DNA from: Microbacterium salsuginis
GTDB lineage: Bacteria > Actinomycetota > Actinomycetes > Actinomycetales > Microbacteriaceae
Length of the DNA: 64,000 nt
NCBI RefSeq assembly: GCF_012524205.1
Contig: NZ_JABACI010000002.1
Span: 186,001-250,000 of the forward strand
Reading direction: 5' to 3'
The notes beneath the pieces are model-generated. The model had not been told where the DNA came from and searched no databases. It saw only the letters and a program-made list of their open reading frames with translations. Shown here one piece after another: positions 9,267 through 19,902 of this stretch (positions are counted from its first letter, which is position 1; each line of letters opens with the position of its first letter). A program made the translations under genes and the position numbers.

Positions 9267-11312
9267 TCAGCGGATGCTGTTGTCGTGCGCGTGGCTGTGC
9301 CCGCCGCCGTGCGCGTCGCGTGCCGGAGCCGGGATCGACTTCTGCATCTGCACGAGGAACTCGACGTTGGACTGCGTCTCCTTGAGCTTGCCGAGCACGA
9401 CCTCGAGCGCCTGCTGAGGGTCGAGTCCGGCCAGCGCGCGGCGCAGCTTCCAGGTGATCTTGACCTCATCGGCCGAGAGCAGCATCTCTTCGCGGCGGGT
9501 GGACGACGCGTTGACGTCGACTGCCGGGAAGATGCGCTTGTCGGCGAGCTGACGGTTCAGGCGCAGCTCGCTGTTGCCGGTGCCCTTGAACTCCTCGAAG
9601 ATGACGTCGTCCATCTTGGAGCCGGTCTCGACGAGCGCGGTCGCGAGGATCGTGAGCGATCCGCCGTTCTCGATGTTGCGCGCGGCGCCGAAGAAGCGCT
9701 TGGGCGGGTACAGCGCCGAGGCGTCGACACCGCCGGTCAGCACTCGACCCGAGGTGGGCGCCGAGATGTTGTAGGCGCGGCCCAGGCGGGTGATCGAGTC
9801 GAGGAGCACGACGACGTCGCGACCGAGCTCGACCAGGCGCTTGGCACGCTCGATGGCGAGCTCGGCGACCGTGGTGTGGTCTTCGGCGGGACGGTCGAAC
9901 GTCGAGGCGATGACCTCGCCCTTGACCGTGCGCTGCATGTCGGTGACCTCTTCAGGCCGCTCGTCGACGAGCACGACCATGAGGTGGACCTCGGGGTTGT
10001 TCGTCGCGATCGCGTTCGCGATCTGCTGCAGCACGATCGTCTTGCCGGCCTTGGGCGGTGCGACGATGAGACCGCGCTGGCCCTTGCCGATCGGAGCGAC
10101 GAGGTCGATGATGCGCTGCGTCAGCTTCTCGGGCGCGGTCTCGAGGCGCAGGCGCTCCTGCGGGTAGAGCGGCGTCAGCTTGCCGAACTCGACACGCGTC
10201 GCGGCGTCGTCGACCGACAGGCCGTTGACCGCGTCGACCTTCACCAGCGCGTTGTACTTCTGGCGGCTGGACTGCTCGCCCTCGCGCGGCTGCTTGATCG
10301 CGCCGACGACCGCATCGCCCTTGCGGAGGTTGTACTTCTTGACCTGGCCGAGCGAGACGTAGACGTCGCTGGGACCGGGCAAGTAGCCGGTGGTGCGCAC
10401 GAACGCGTAGTTGTCGAGCACGTCCAGGATGCCGGCGATCGGGATGAGGACGTCGTCCTCGCCGATCTCGGTGTCGAACTCGTCTCCGGTCTGGGTGCCG
10501 CGGCGCTTGTTGCGCTGGCGGTTGCGGCCGCCGGACTGGGGCTGCTCGTCGTCGGCGTCGGCCTTGGCCGCGTCGCCCGAGGGCGCCTGAGCCTGAGCCT
10601 GCTGGTTCTGCGCGCCCTGACCGGTCTGACCGCCTTGGGCGGCGCCGTTCTGTCCACGGTTGCGGCTGCGGCTGCGGCTGCGGCCACGACCGCGGCCGGT
10701 CGTCTCGGCGCTGTCGCCCTCGGCGGGCTGCTCGCCCGCCTCAGCGGGCGCTTCGGCGGCGTCGGCGGGCGCGTCGGCGGTCTCGGCCTTCTCCGCCGTC
10801 TCCGCCGTCTCGGCGGGGGCCGCGGCCGTGGCGTCGGCGGATGCCTCAACCTCGGCGGCAGCCGGGTCCGCGGTCTCGGCTGCCGGCGCGGCCGCCTCGG
10901 CGACCGGCTCAGCGGGTGCCTCGGCCGGCGTCTCGGCCGGTGCGGCGGCCGCGGCCGCGGCATCCGTGCTCTTGGCGCGGCGCGGGGCGCGCTTGCGCGG
11001 CGCCTTCACCGGGGCGGGCTCCTCGACGGGCGCGGCCTCGGCGGCCGGAGCCTCGGGCTCGGCCGGCGCAGCGTCCTCGGCCGGAGCGGCGTCCTGAGCG
11101 GGCGGCTCCTCGGCCGGAGCCTCAGGTGCGGCCTCTTCAGCCGGCGCAGCGTCCTCCGCAGGCGCGGCCTCGGCCGCGGGAGCGGGAGCGGCCGGCTCGG
11201 CAGTCGTGTCGGCGTCCGCAGACGCGACGGTGGTCTCGACGTTCTCGGCGTCGGGCGCGTCCGCGCGCTCGTCGGCCTGGGCGTCGGTGTGGATCTCGGA
11301 GATGGACTCCAC
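9267..11312 (-). CDS. rho: Transcription termination factor Rho with long disordered N-terminal region
   Basis: Rho is the hexameric RNA helicase that ends transcription of untranslated RNA. GTG at 11312 is the preferred start because AAGGGAGA lies about 5 bases upstream; it gives 681 aa. Roughly the first 240 residues are low-complexity, Ala/Pro/Glu-rich ([16 protein letters not shown] type repeats), followed by Arg/Gln/Asn-rich patches. The cold-shock-like RNA-binding domain starts around [13 protein letters not shown]. The ATPase domain has Walker A APPKAGKT ending near residue 425 and a Q-loop/R-loop segment near GTGNSELRL. The His-rich tail GGGHSHAH is unusual. Extra N-terminal RNA-binding inserts are typical of actinobacterial Rho. 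Confidence 0.96.
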   Translation of the reverse strand: MESISEIHTDAQADERADAPDAENVETTVASADADTTAEPAAPAPAAEAAPAEDAAPAEEAAPEAPAEEPPAQDAAPAEDAAPAEPEAPAAEAAPVEEPAPVKAPRKRAPRRAKSTDAAAAAAAPAETPAEAPAEPVAEAAAPAAETADPAAAEVEASADATAAAPAETAETAEKAETADAPADAAEAPAEAGEQPAEGDSAETTGRGRGRSRSRSRNRGQNGAAQGGQTGQGAQNQQAQAQAPSGDAAKADADDEQPQSGGRNRQRNKRRGTQTGDEFDTEIGEDDVLIPIAGILDVLDNYAFVRTTGYLPGPSDVYVSLGQVKKYNLRKGDAVVGAIKQPREGEQSSRQKYNALVKVDAVNGLSVDDAATRVEFGKLTPLYPQERLRLETAPEKLTQRIIDLVAPIGKGQRGLIVAPPKAGKTIVLQQIANAIATNNPEVHLMVVLVDERPEEVTDMQRTVKGEVIASTFDRPAEDHTTVAELAIERAKRLVELGRDVVVLLDSITRLGRAYNISAPTSGRVLTGGVDASALYPPKRFFGAARNIENGGSLTILATALVETGSKMDDVIFEEFKGTGNSELRLNRQLADKRIFPAVDVNASSTRREEMLLSADEVKITWKLRRALAGLDPQQALEVVLGKLKETQSNVEFLVQMQKSIPAPARDAHGGGHSHAHDNSIR

Positions 11313-11517
11313 GAGTTCTCCCTTGTGAAACGAACGGTGGTGCACGATCGCACGGCGCATGCTGCTCGGCAGCTTCTCCCCGGTGATCGGCGGGCTGATC
11401 AGCCCGTCGGATACCTGTCGACGGCATGAGAGACCGAGATGGTGCTCAGAGACCTTCGGCAGGTTCGGGGGTCGTGCAGTGGATTCGCAGAATTGCGACG
11501 GAGGCCAGATTCACGTG
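11313..11517 (-). promoter_or_regulatory. Leader region between thrB and rho
   Basis: This 205-base region contains the 16-bp perfect palindrome CGGGCTGATCAGCCCG at 11391-11406. A small inverted repeat CACGT-GTT-ACGTG at 11512-11524 overlaps the thrB stop. The palindrome may terminate the thr operon or belong to the rho leader, where autoregulation is known in other bacteria. No open reading frame with a good ribosome binding site is visible here. Confidence 0.4.
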
Positions 11518-12465
11518 TTACGTGGAACCCTCCGCGTACTCCCTCACTGTACCACCCTTGAAGTCGACGGCGAGCATGAGGCCCTCCCACGGGGTGTCGG
11601 TGACGGTCTTCGCGAGGGCTGCTGCCTCGAGTCGGCGGCCGGGCCCGTCGGCCAGCACGAGGACGCTCGGTCCGGCACCGGAGACCACGGCCGCGAAACC
11701 GTCGGCGCGCAGCGCGCGCACCAGCGCATCGGTCTCGGGCATGGCGCTCGCGCGGTAGTTCTGGTGCAGCTTGTCCTCGGTCGCCGCCTGGAGAAGCTCG
11801 GGGCTCTGGGTCAGCGCCGCGATGAGCAGGGCCGAGCGGGAGACGTTGAACACCGCGTCCTCACGAGGCACATGCAGCGGCTGCAAGCTGCGCGCGAGCT
11901 TGGTCGACATCGTGAACTCGGGCACGAACACCAGCGGCGACACGCCGCGGTGCACCAGCAGCTTCTTGTGCTGGGGCACGCCGTCGTCGACCCACGCGAT
12001 CGTCAGGCCGCCGAACAGCGCCGGAGCGACGTTGTCGGGGTGACCCTCGAGCTCGGTGGCCAGGCGCAGCAGCGCATCGGGACCGAACTCGACATCACCC
12101 TCGAGCAGCCCCTTGGCCGCGAGGAGGCCCGAGACCACGGCCGCTCCCGATGAGCCGAGGCCGCGCCCGTGCGGGATCACGTTCCTGGCGACCAGCCGGA
12201 GCCCCGGCATCCGTCGTCCCACCGACTCGTAGGCGAACGCGATCGCGCGCACCACCAGGTGGGAGGCGTCGCGGGGCACGTCCTCGGTGCCCTCGCCCTC
12301 CACGGTGATCTCGAGCTCGCCCTCGGGCAGGGCGGTCACGTCCAGCTCGTCGTAGACGCTCAGCGCGAGACCCAGGGTGTCGAAGCCCGGGCCGAGATTC
12401 GCGCTCGTCGCCGGGACCCGGACGACGATCCGTCGCCCCGGCTCCGGAGAGACGGCTGCGTTCAC
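11518..12465 (-). CDS. thrB: Homoserine kinase
   Basis: ThrB phosphorylates homoserine with ATP, the penultimate step to threonine. It is a GHMP kinase with [15 protein letters not shown] near residue 14 and the GHMP ATP loop [15 protein letters not shown] at 12465 gives 315 aa, the usual length; its GTGA overlaps the thrC stop, indicating translational coupling. A longer frame with about 36 extra Arg-rich residues exists but matches thrC sequence in another frame, so it was rejected. It is the last gene of the lysA-hom-thrC-thrB run. Confidence 0.95.
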   Translation of the reverse strand: MNAAVSPEPGRRIVVRVPATSANLGPGFDTLGLALSVYDELDVTALPEGELEITVEGEGTEDVPRDASHLVVRAIAFAYESVGRRMPGLRLVARNVIPHGRGLGSSGAAVVSGLLAAKGLLEGDVEFGPDALLRLATELEGHPDNVAPALFGGLTIAWVDDGVPQHKKLLVHRGVSPLVFVPEFTMSTKLARSLQPLHVPREDAVFNVSRSALLIAALTQSPELLQAATEDKLHQNYRASAMPETDALVRALRADGFAAVVSGAGPSVLVLADGPGRRLEAAALAKTVTDTPWEGLMLAVDFKGGTVREYAEGST

Positions 12466-13553
12466 GTGGTGGCCTGGACGGGTGCGAGATCGAGAACGGA
12501 TGCCACGTCCGACGTGGACGCGTCGACCACGGTCGGCGCGACCTGGCTGCCGTCCGCGTTGCGCAGGGCCCACTGCGGGTCCTTCAGGCCGTGGCCGGTG
12601 ACCGTGAGCACGACACGCGCGCCCGCGGGGACGACGCCCTGCTCGACGCGGTCGAGGAGGCCTGCCACGCTGATCGCCGACGCGGGCTCCACGAAGATGC
12701 CCACCTCACCGGCGAGCAGCTTCTGAGCGGCGAGGATGCGGTCGTCGTCGATCGCGCCGAACCAGCCGTCGGTCGCCTCGCGCGCTTCGAGGGCGAGCTC
12801 CCACGACGCGGGATTGCCGATGCGGATGGCGCTGGCGACCGTCTCGGGGTTCTTGACGATCTCGCCACGCACGAGCGGCGCGGAGCCCTCGGCCTGGAAG
12901 CCGAACATGCGCGGCACGCGCGTCGAGACGCCGGACTCGGCCTCTTCGCGGTATCCGCGCGTGTACGCCGTGTAGTTGCCGGCGTTGCCGACCGGGATGA
13001 AGTGGAAGTCGGGGGCGTCGCCCAGCTGCTCGACAACCTCGTACGCCGCGGTCTTCTGCCCGTCGATCCGGTCGGGGTTGACCGAGTTGACCAGGTGCAC
13101 GGGGTAGTTGTCGGCGAGCTCGCGCGCGATCTCGAGGCAGTCGTCGAAGTTGCCCCGGATCTGGATGAGGCGCCCGTTGTGCGCGACGGCCTGGCTGAGC
13201 TTGCCCATGGCGATCTTGCCCTCCGGCACGAGCACCGCCGCGGTGATGCCGGCGTGAGCGGCGTAGGCCGCCGCGGACGCCGAGGTGTTGCCCGTCGACG
13301 CGCAGATCACGGCCTTCGCGCCGTGCTCGATGGCGCGCGAGACCGCGACGGTCATGCCGCGATCCTTGAACGAGCCGGTCGGGTTCATGCCCTCGAACTT
13401 CACCCAGACGTCGGCGCCGGTGCGCCGCGAAAGGGCGGGGGCGGGGAGCAACGGGGTGCCGCCCTCGCCGAGGGTGATGACCGTCGAGGTGTCGGTGACA
13501 CCCAGCCGGTCGGCGTACTCGCGCAGGACTCCGCGCCAGACGTGTGCTGCCAT
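12462..13553 (-). CDS. thrC: Threonine synthase
   Basis: This PLP enzyme converts O-phosphohomoserine to threonine and phosphate. It has 363 aa, the short bacterial type, with PLP-lysine in [11 protein letters not shown] near residue 57, [13 protein letters not shown] and the glycine loop [12 protein letters not shown]. The start ATG at 13553 follows AAGGAGA, which lies inside the end of hom; the gap between hom and thrC is 5 bases. It is clearly in one operon with hom and thrB, as is standard in Actinobacteria. Confidence 0.96.
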   Translation of the reverse strand: MAAHVWRGVLREYADRLGVTDTSTVITLGEGGTPLLPAPALSRRTGADVWVKFEGMNPTGSFKDRGMTVAVSRAIEHGAKAVICASTGNTSASAAAYAAHAGITAAVLVPEGKIAMGKLSQAVAHNGRLIQIRGNFDDCLEIARELADNYPVHLVNSVNPDRIDGQKTAAYEVVEQLGDAPDFHFIPVGNAGNYTAYTRGYREEAESGVSTRVPRMFGFQAEGSAPLVRGEIVKNPETVASAIRIGNPASWELALEAREATDGWFGAIDDDRILAAQKLLAGEVGIFVEPASAISVAGLLDRVEQGVVPAGARVVLTVTGHGLKDPQWALRNADGSQVAPTVVDASTSDVASVLDLAPVQATT

Positions 13554-13558
13554 GTCGG

Positions 13559-14872
13559 TCAGTCTCCTTCCACGCGCAGGACCGAGACGACGCGCTCGAC
13601 GACGCCGCTCGCGGCGAGACGGTCGACCGTCTCGCTGAGGTCCTGCTCCAAAGCCTTGTGTGTTCCGATGACGAGCCGCGCGATGCCGCTGCCCGCCTCG
13701 CCGTCGCCGACGACGGTCTGCTCGACCGTGGCGATCGAGACGCGCCCCTCGCTGAGGATGCCGGCGACCGTCGCCAGCACGCCCGGCTGGTCGTCGACCT
13801 CGAGAGTGATGTGGTACCTCGTCGTGACGCGTCCGACCGGCACCACCGGCAGGTTCGCCAGTGTGGACTCGCCCACGCCGACGCCGCCTGCGATGTGGCG
13901 GCGAGCGGCCGAGACGACGTCACCGAGCACGGCGGACGCGGTCTGCACGCCACCGGCCCCGGCGCCGTAGAACATGAGGTTCCCGGCTGCCTCTGCCTGC
14001 ACGAAGACCGCGTTGTTCGCGCCGTGGACGCTCGCCAGCGGGTGCGCACGATCGATGAGCGTGGGGTACACGCGCACCGAGATGGACTCGCCCTCGGGGC
14101 CGGTGAGCCGCTCGCACACGGCGAGGAGCTTGATGACGTAGCCGGCGTGCCGTGCGGAGTCCATCATCGACTTGTCGATCGCCGTGATGCCCTCACGGTG
14201 GACCGCATCCAGCGGCACCGCCGTGTGGAAGGCGAGGCTCGCCAGGATGGCCGCCTTCTGCGCCGCGTCGAAGCCCTCGACGTCGGCGGTGGGGTCGGCC
14301 TCGGCATAGCCGAGGCGCTGCGCGTCGGCCAGGACGTCGGCGAACTCGGCGCCTTCGGTGTCCATGCGGTCGAGGATGTAGTTGGTCGTCCCGTTGACGA
14401 TCGCCATGATGCGCTGCACGCGGTCGCCCGCGAGCGAGTCGCGCAGCGGCCGGATGATCGGGATGGCCCCCGCGGCGGCGGCTTCGTAGTAGACCTCGGC
14501 GCCCACCTGATCGGCGGCGTCGAAGATCTCGGGACCATGGGTCGCGAGCAGGGCCTTGTTGCCCGTGACGACGTCGGCGCCGGAGTTGATCGCCTGCAGC
14601 ACGTAGGTGCGAGCAGGCTCGATGCCGCCCATCAGCTCGATGACGATGTCGGCGCCGACGATGAGCGTCTCGGCATCCGTCGTCAGCAGCTCCCGCGGCA
14701 GCTCGACATCGCGTGGGGCATCCACGTCGCGCACGGCGATGCCGACGAGCTCGAGACGGGCGCCCGCACGATCGGCGAGTTCATCGGCGTGCTGGCGCAG
14801 CAGCCCGGCGACCTGCGAGCCGACCGAACCGGCTCCGAGCAGTGCGACGCGAAGACGTCGGTAGTCGGTCAT
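13559..14872 (-). CDS. hom: Homoserine dehydrogenase with C-terminal ACT domain
   Basis: Hom reduces aspartate semialdehyde to homoserine with NAD(P)H, the branch point to threonine and methionine. The 437-aa protein has the Rossmann motif [14 protein letters not shown] at about 10-23, the catalytic-domain signature [11 protein letters not shown] and a C-terminal ACT domain (about residues 350-430) that usually mediates threonine feedback inhibition. ATG at 14872 overlaps the lysA stop by 4 bases (ATGA), with GGAAGGGA upstream. Its product can feed ThrB here or MetX, encoded about 46 kb away in this window. Confidence 0.96.
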   Translation of the reverse strand: MTDYRRLRVALLGAGSVGSQVAGLLRQHADELADRAGARLELVGIAVRDVDAPRDVELPRELLTTDAETLIVGADIVIELMGGIEPARTYVLQAINSGADVVTGNKALLATHGPEIFDAADQVGAEVYYEAAAAGAIPIIRPLRDSLAGDRVQRIMAIVNGTTNYILDRMDTEGAEFADVLADAQRLGYAEADPTADVEGFDAAQKAAILASLAFHTAVPLDAVHREGITAIDKSMMDSARHAGYVIKLLAVCERLTGPEGESISVRVYPTLIDRAHPLASVHGANNAVFVQAEAAGNLMFYGAGAGGVQTASAVLGDVVSAARRHIAGGVGVGESTLANLPVVPVGRVTTRYHITLEVDDQPGVLATVAGILSEGRVSIATVEQTVVGDGEAGSGIARLVIGTHKALEQDLSETVDRLAASGVVERVVSVLRVEGD

Positions 14873-16290
14873 GCGATCCCTTCCGTGGGGGTCGTGGTGA
14901 GTCCGGCGTCACGTGCGAGCAGGTCGTCGACCGTCTCGCCGCGCACGATGACGCGCGCCTCTCCCCCGCGCAGCGCCACGACGGGCGGGCGGGGGACGAA
15001 GTTGTAATTGCTCGCGAGCGAGAAGCAGTACGCCCCGGTCGCAGGCACAGCGAGCAGGTCCCCCGGGGCGACGTCGCCGGGCAGGTACTCGGCATCCACG
15101 ACGATGTCGCCCGATTCGCAGTGCTTGCCGACGACGCGCGAGAGCACCGGGTCGCCTTCGCCGGCGCGCGAGGCGATGCGCGCCGAGAACTGCGCCCCGT
15201 ACAGCGCGGGCCGCGCGTTGTCGCTCATACCGCCGTCGACGCTCACGTACAGGCGCGTCAGGCCGCCGTCGAGCGCGACGGGCTTGGTGGTGCCCACCTC
15301 GTAGAGGGTGACGCCGGCACGTCCGACGATGGCGCGACCCGGTTCGAACGCGAGATTCGGCATGGGGATGCCGCGCACTTCGCACTGGCGAGCGACCGCG
15401 TCGGCGATGCCCACCGCCAGTTGCTCGACCGGGGTGGGGTCATCGACGGATGTGTACGCGATCCCGAAGCCGCCGCCGAGGTTGAGCACCGGCAGCTCCC
15501 CGCCCTGCAGCAGTTCGGCATGCAGCTCGACGATGCGGGCCGCCGACTCCTCGAACCCGGCGGTGCCGAAGATCTGCGACCCGATGTGGCAGTGGAGGCC
15601 GACGAGCTCGAGTCCCGGCAGCTCACGGATGCGATCGGCTGCGGCCGCGGCATCCGTCAGCGTGAAACCGAATTTCTGATCCTCGTGTGCCGTCGCGAGG
15701 AAGTCGTGCGTCTCGGCGTGGACGCCGCTGTTGACCCGGATGAGCACCGACTGCTTCACGCCGCGCCGCTCGACGATCGCGGCCAGCCGTTCGATCTCGA
15801 TCGGACTGTCGATCACGATCGAGCCGATACCCACCTCGACGGCACGCTCGAGCTCGGCGACGGACTTGTTGTTTCCGTGGAAGCCGAGACGCGACGGATC
15901 CGCGCCCGCCGCGAGCGCGACCGCGAGCTCGCCGCCCGTGCACACGTCGACGGCGAGGCCCTCCTCGGTCACCCACCGCACCACCTCGGTCGTCAGGAAC
16001 GCCTTGCCGGCGTAGTACACGCGGGCCTGCGTGCCGTGAAGTGCGGCGGCGGCGCGGAACGCATCCAGCGTGCGGCGGGCGGTGGCGCGCACTTCGTCCT
16101 CGTCCACGACGTACAGCGGCGTGCCGAATCGCTCGCGCAGCGCGGTCGCCGGGATGCCGCCCAGAAGCAGGACGCCGTCCTCGTCTCGAGCGGCGGTGGT
16201 CGGCCAGACGGCGGGGACGAGCTCGTTCGCGTCGTCGGGGCGCCTCAGCCACGCAGGAGCGACGGAGCGAGTATGCGGGTCAGCGGACAC
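14869..16290 (-). CDS. lysA: Diaminopimelate decarboxylase
   Basis: LysA decarboxylates meso-diaminopimelate to lysine with PLP. Visible motifs are YYAGKAFLT (PLP lysine), HGNNKS, GLHCHIGSQIF, NLGGGFGIAY, FEPGRAIVG and the C-terminal CESGDI. GTG at 16290 gives 473 aa and an N-terminus (PAWLRRPDDAN) typical of actinobacterial LysA. A longer GTG start at 16371 is open and would add 27 residues without recognisable similarity; neither start has a convincing ribosome binding site. A TAGACT -10-like box at 16390-16395 fits a promoter here. It overlaps hom by 4 bases. Confidence 0.94.
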   Translation of the reverse strand: MSADPHTRSVAPAWLRRPDDANELVPAVWPTTAARDEDGVLLLGGIPATALRERFGTPLYVVDEDEVRATARRTLDAFRAAAALHGTQARVYYAGKAFLTTEVVRWVTEEGLAVDVCTGGELAVALAAGADPSRLGFHGNNKSVAELERAVEVGIGSIVIDSPIEIERLAAIVERRGVKQSVLIRVNSGVHAETHDFLATAHEDQKFGFTLTDAAAAADRIRELPGLELVGLHCHIGSQIFGTAGFEESAARIVELHAELLQGGELPVLNLGGGFGIAYTSVDDPTPVEQLAVGIADAVARQCEVRGIPMPNLAFEPGRAIVGRAGVTLYEVGTTKPVALDGGLTRLYVSVDGGMSDNARPALYGAQFSARIASRAGEGDPVLSRVVGKHCESGDIVVDAEYLPGDVAPGDLLAVPATGAYCFSLASNYNFVPRPPVVALRGGEARVIVRGETVDDLLARDAGLTTTPTEGIA

Positions 16291-16389
16291 GGGGGACCAA
16301 TCGATGGGAGCTTCGACGCTGTCGCCGTCCGGATACCGGGTGCGGCGCGATGCCGCGGCCGGAAGGGTCACGCGCCGGGCAGTGCTTGA

Positions 16390-16395
16390 AGTCTA
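16390..16395 (-). promoter_or_regulatory. Candidate -10 box upstream of the lysA-hom-thrC-thrB operon
   Basis: On the minus strand TAGACT lies about 20 bases before the upstream GTG and about 100 bases before the preferred GTG of lysA. No good -35 is visible. The 101-base gap to the preceding lmeA-like gene supports a promoter here. Confidence 0.3.
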
Positions 16396-16472
16396 GGGCA
16401 CACCGCATCCGTGCCCCCGTCCGTGTGACGCCACGAGACCGTTCGACCGCCGCCGAGCCATGACGGACACGC

Positions 16473-17282
16473 TCAGTCGCAACTGCCTTCGGCGCGGAGT
16501 GCCGGATCGGTGGTGATGTTCCCGTCGATGTCGAATCGGGCCACCAGCGTGTCGCCTTCGACGCTGACATCGGTGAGCGTCGCGCCGGCCGGAAGGTACT
16601 GCGCGATGCACACCGTCCAGTCCCGCAGCACCGTGTCGGCGACGGCCCCGAACTGGTCGCGCACCGCCTCCGCGTCGACCTCGGCGCCACCCAGGCGCAG
16701 CGAGGTCGGCGTGAGGACGATGTCGCCGTCGACGGCGGACGGTATGAGCGACGCGCCCACCGGGATGCTGACGCCGAACAGCTGCAGATCCATCGTCATC
16801 GAGACGCCGGGCGCCTCGATCTCGACGGTGCCGGAGGGGAAGCCCTCGATCGTGGACAGCAGGGCGCGCAGCTGTTCCTCGCCGAGCGTGACGGTGGCGG
16901 TGGCACCGCTCATGCTGCCGCCGCGGATCGGCACCCCCTGCGCGGTCACAGTCACATCACCGGCGAAGCCGCCGACGGCGACATCATCCGATGCGATGGT
17001 GATCTCGTCGACCGTGCCCCGGATCAGCTGGGGGATCACGGCGCCGGGGAGCTCGACGTCGATCTGCTGATCGGCAGGGAGCTCCAGCTGCGACTGCACC
17101 TGTTCCCGGACGACGCTCACGACGAGCTGCCGGGCGATGGCCTCGGCCGCGAACCATGCGACCACGAGGAGCACGATCACGACACCGAGCGCGACCAGCC
17201 ACGGCCAGCGGCGACGTCGTGGCGCCTCGGTGTGCTCCCAGTCCGGAAGCGGCAGGGTCGGCTGGGTGTCGCCCGCGCTCAC
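16473..17282 (-). CDS. LmeA-like DUF2993 envelope lipid-binding protein
   Basis: This 269-aa protein has a basic N-terminus, one transmembrane segment (WLVALGVVIVLLVVAWFAA, about residues 28-47) and a long beta-rich extracytoplasmic part that fits the DUF2993/LmeA family. In mycobacteria LmeA is a periplasmic phospholipid-binding protein needed for lipomannan elongation; the role here is inferred from family only. The ending ...GSCD carries a cysteine near the C-terminus that could pair with CIAQYL. It starts 4 bases after the argS stop and is probably cotranscribed with argS. Confidence 0.75.
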   Translation of the reverse strand: MSAGDTQPTLPLPDWEHTEAPRRRRWPWLVALGVVIVLLVVAWFAAEAIARQLVVSVVREQVQSQLELPADQQIDVELPGAVIPQLIRGTVDEITIASDDVAVGGFAGDVTVTAQGVPIRGGSMSGATATVTLGEEQLRALLSTIEGFPSGTVEIEAPGVSMTMDLQLFGVSIPVGASLIPSAVDGDIVLTPTSLRLGGAEVDAEAVRDQFGAVADTVLRDWTVCIAQYLPAGATLTDVSVEGDTLVARFDIDGNITTDPALRAEGSCD

Positions 17283-17286
17283 CGGG

Positions 17287-18954
17287 TCACATCCGCTCGG
17301 GCGCGCCGACGCCCAGGAGCGTCAGACCGTTGCGCAGCACTTGACCGGTGGCGTCGTTGAGCCAGCGGCGCGTGTGGTGCACCGGCTCGACCGGCTCATC
17401 GCCGAGCGGGATCACACGGCAGTTGTCGTACCACCGATGGTAGAGGCCCGCGAGCTCTTCGAGGTAGCGCGCCACCCGGTGCGGCTCGCGCAGCTCTGCG
17501 GCGAAGGCGACGATCCGCGGGAACTCCTGGAGGGCACCCAGCAGGGCCGACTCGGTCTCGTGCGTGAGCAGTTCGGGGGCGAAGCCGGAGCGGTCGACAC
17601 CGGATGCCTCGGCATTGCGCGTGACGTTGTGGGTGCGTGCGTGCGCGTACTGCACGTAGAAGACCGGATTGTCGTTGGTGCGCTTGCGCAGGATCTCGGG
17701 GTCGAGCGTCAGCGGCGAGTCGGCGGGATACCGCGCAAGCGAGTACCGCAGCGCGTCGGTGCCGATCCACTCACGCAGGTCGTCGAGTTCGATGATGTTT
17801 CCGGCCCGCTTGCTGAGCCGCGCGCCGTTGATCGACACCAGCTGGCCGATCAGCACCTCGATGTCCTTCGAGGGGTCGTCGCCCGCGGCCCCCGCGAGGG
17901 CCTTCAGCCGGTGGACATAGCCGTGGTGGTCGGCGCCGAGCAGGTAGATCTTGTGCGCGAAGCCCCGGTCGCTCTTGCTCAAGTAGTAGGCGGCATCGGC
18001 GGCGAAGTACGTGTACTCGCCGTTGGAGCGGCGGATGACGCGGTCGCGGTCGTCGCCGAAGTCGGTGGTGCGCACCCAGACGGCGCCGTCCTCGTCGAAC
18101 ACATGGCCCTGGGCGCGGAGCCGATCGACTGCCTCGTCGACGAGACTCGGCCCGCCGTCTTCGGGCTTGGAGTGAAGTGTGCGCTCCGAGAACCACACGT
18201 CGAAGTGCACGTTGAACTTCTCCAGCGAATGCTGCAGCTCGCCGAGCTGGAACTCGTACGCGAGATCGCGAGCGGTCGTCAGCTGATCCGCCTCGGCGAG
18301 CTCGAGCAGATCAGGCCGCGACGCCAGAACGCGACGGGCCAGCTCCTCGATGTAGGCGCCGGCATAGCCGTCGTCCGGCGTGGGCTCCCCCTTCGCGGCC
18401 GCCAGCACCGACCGACCGAACCGCTCCATCTGCGCGCCGGCGTCGTTGATGTAGAACTCTCGCACGAGCGTCGCACCGCTGGCCTGCAGCAGGCGCGCCA
18501 TCGAATCGCCCAGCGCCGCCCACCGCGTGTGCCCGATGTGCATCGGACCGGTGGGGTTCGCGCTGACGAACTCCAGGTTGATCGTGTTGCCGCGCTGGGA
18601 GTCGTTCGTGCCGAACGCGGCGCCGGCCTCGACGATGGTCTTCGCCAGCGACCCCGCGGCCGCGGCATCCAGCCGGATGTTGATGAATCCCGGCCCGGCG
18701 ACCTCGACCTCGGCCACACCGTCGACTGCCGCCAGACCGTCGGCGATCTCGGCGGCGAACTCCCGCGGGTTGGCACCGACCGCCTTCGCGAGCTTGAGCG
18801 CGGCATTGGATGCCCAATCGCCGTGATCCCGGTTCTTCGGGCGCTCGAGCGGCAGGTCGGCGGCCGTCAGCCCTTCCGACGAACCGGCTCGTCGCGCCTC
18901 GGCGAGCGGGGCGACGACGGCGAGCAGAGCGGCGGAGAGGGCATCGGGATCCAT
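17287..18954 (-). CDS. argS: Arginyl-tRNA synthetase
   Basis: This class I synthetase charges tRNA-Arg. The 555-aa protein has normal length. It has an N-terminal Add1-type domain, the HIGH motif in [10 protein letters not shown], a KMSKS equivalent [11 protein letters not shown], and a C-terminal helical anticodon-binding domain ending in [12 protein letters not shown]. The start is ATG at 18954. It heads the conserved argS-(lmeA)-lysA-hom order. A tRNA-Arg(CCG) gene lies about 3 kb away on the other strand. Confidence 0.97.
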   Translation of the reverse strand: MDPDALSAALLAVVAPLAEARRAGSSEGLTAADLPLERPKNRDHGDWASNAALKLAKAVGANPREFAAEIADGLAAVDGVAEVEVAGPGFINIRLDAAAAGSLAKTIVEAGAAFGTNDSQRGNTINLEFVSANPTGPMHIGHTRWAALGDSMARLLQASGATLVREFYINDAGAQMERFGRSVLAAAKGEPTPDDGYAGAYIEELARRVLASRPDLLELAEADQLTTARDLAYEFQLGELQHSLEKFNVHFDVWFSERTLHSKPEDGGPSLVDEAVDRLRAQGHVFDEDGAVWVRTTDFGDDRDRVIRRSNGEYTYFAADAAYYLSKSDRGFAHKIYLLGADHHGYVHRLKALAGAAGDDPSKDIEVLIGQLVSINGARLSKRAGNIIELDDLREWIGTDALRYSLARYPADSPLTLDPEILRKRTNDNPVFYVQYAHARTHNVTRNAEASGVDRSGFAPELLTHETESALLGALQEFPRIVAFAAELREPHRVARYLEELAGLYHRWYDNCRVIPLGDEPVEPVHHTRRWLNDATGQVLRNGLTLLGVGAPERM

Positions 18955-18966
18955 AGCCTCACCAGT

Positions 18967-19902
18967 CTAGTTCTCGCGGCTGCTGACGCTTTCTCCGTTC
19001 AGGCGACGCGCCAGGACCCCGAGGACGAAGTCCCAGCCCTGCCGGTACGAGTCGGCGGGCGCCTCATCGCCCCATGGCCCGGTGTGGCGCAGCTCGACCG
19101 TGGTTCCCGCATCCGTCGCCTGGAACCGCACCTCGACCGCCTCGTCCTGCGTCGACCCGTCGTCGTCGGTCCAGACCCAAGTGAACGCGAGGCGCGAGCG
19201 CGGTTCCACGAGCAGGTACTCCCCTGCGACCGAGAGGCCGTGGCTCGGCGCCGTGATGCGGTAGCTTCCGCCCGGGCGCACATCCGCCTCGACCGACACG
19301 TCGTCCCAGTGCGTCCACCACCACGAGGCGAGCGCGTCGCCGTCTGCCCACGCGGCCCACACCTCGCCCACCGGTGCGTCGATCGACAACTGCATCCGAA
19401 GTGGATGCGATCGCAGCAGGTCCCAGCGGTGCGCGCGCTGTTCGCTCGGCACGTCCGATTCGTCCGGCGCACCCACGGCTGCGGCGAGTGAGACCAGGTT
19501 GGACTCCCAGCCGGCCCCGTACTGCAGCATCCGGTGCGGTCGGAGCCGGTCGTGCTGCACCGTCATCCGGGTCTGCGCGTCCCCGGCAGCATCGAGCCGG
19601 ATCCGGACGAGGCCGGGATCGTCGTCTCCCGACCACCACGTGTACACCAGCGCCGTGGGCGCTTCGCAGTCCTCGAGCACTGCGCGGCGCACGAGCCCGC
19701 TGCCGAGGTCGACCTCGAAGGGGTCCCCGGGGCGACGCGGAGGCTCGCCGACGATGGTGCCGTACCAGCGGGCGATCCGCTCGGGGGTGGTCATGGCGTG
19801 CCACACGTCGGCGATCGGCGCGCTGTACACGCGCGAGACCGTGATGGTCTGCTCGGTCTCGTCTCCGGTCAGCGCGCGGACGAAGGGGTCTGCCGTGTTC
19901 AT
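18967..19902 (-). CDS. Tandem SRPBCC (AHSA1/START-like) protein coupled to ArsR repressor
   Basis: This 311-aa protein contains two AHSA1-type SRPBCC domains, a fold that forms a hydrophobic ligand cavity. The first begins ITVSRVYSAPIADVWHAMT near residue 20; the second begins MQLSIDAPVGEVWAAW near residue 165. ATG at 19902 was chosen over an upstream frame because AAGGAGG lies 6 bases before it; its ATGA overlaps the stop of the ArsR gene. No ligand or catalytic residue can be named. The ArsR/SRPBCC pairing is common in Actinobacteria, usually with repression relieved by an unknown signal. A second, different tandem SRPBCC gene behind an HTH gene occurs at 62955. Confidence 0.85.
   Translation of the reverse strand: MNTADPFVRALTGDETEQTITVSRVYSAPIADVWHAMTTPERIARWYGTIVGEPPRRPGDPFEVDLGSGLVRRAVLEDCEAPTALVYTWWSGDDDPGLVRIRLDAAGDAQTRMTVQHDRLRPHRMLQYGAGWESNLVSLAAAVGAPDESDVPSEQRAHRWDLLRSHPLRMQLSIDAPVGEVWAAWADGDALASWWWTHWDDVSVEADVRPGGSYRITAPSHGLSVAGEYLLVEPRSRLAFTWVWTDDDGSTQDEAVEVRFQATDAGTTVELRHTGPWGDEAPADSYRQGWDFVLGVLARRLNGESVSSREN

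Noticed and set aside
9075..11429. 784-codon plus-strand frame opposite rho
   Set aside because: It is an antisense shadow of rho and its repeat-rich N-terminus, with no domain or ribosome binding site.
17137..19491. 784-codon plus-strand open frame opposite argS and the SRPBCC gene
   Set aside because: High GC content leaves antisense frames open. The product is Arg/Val/Gly-rich without any motif, while the opposite strand encodes clear arginyl-tRNA synthetase.
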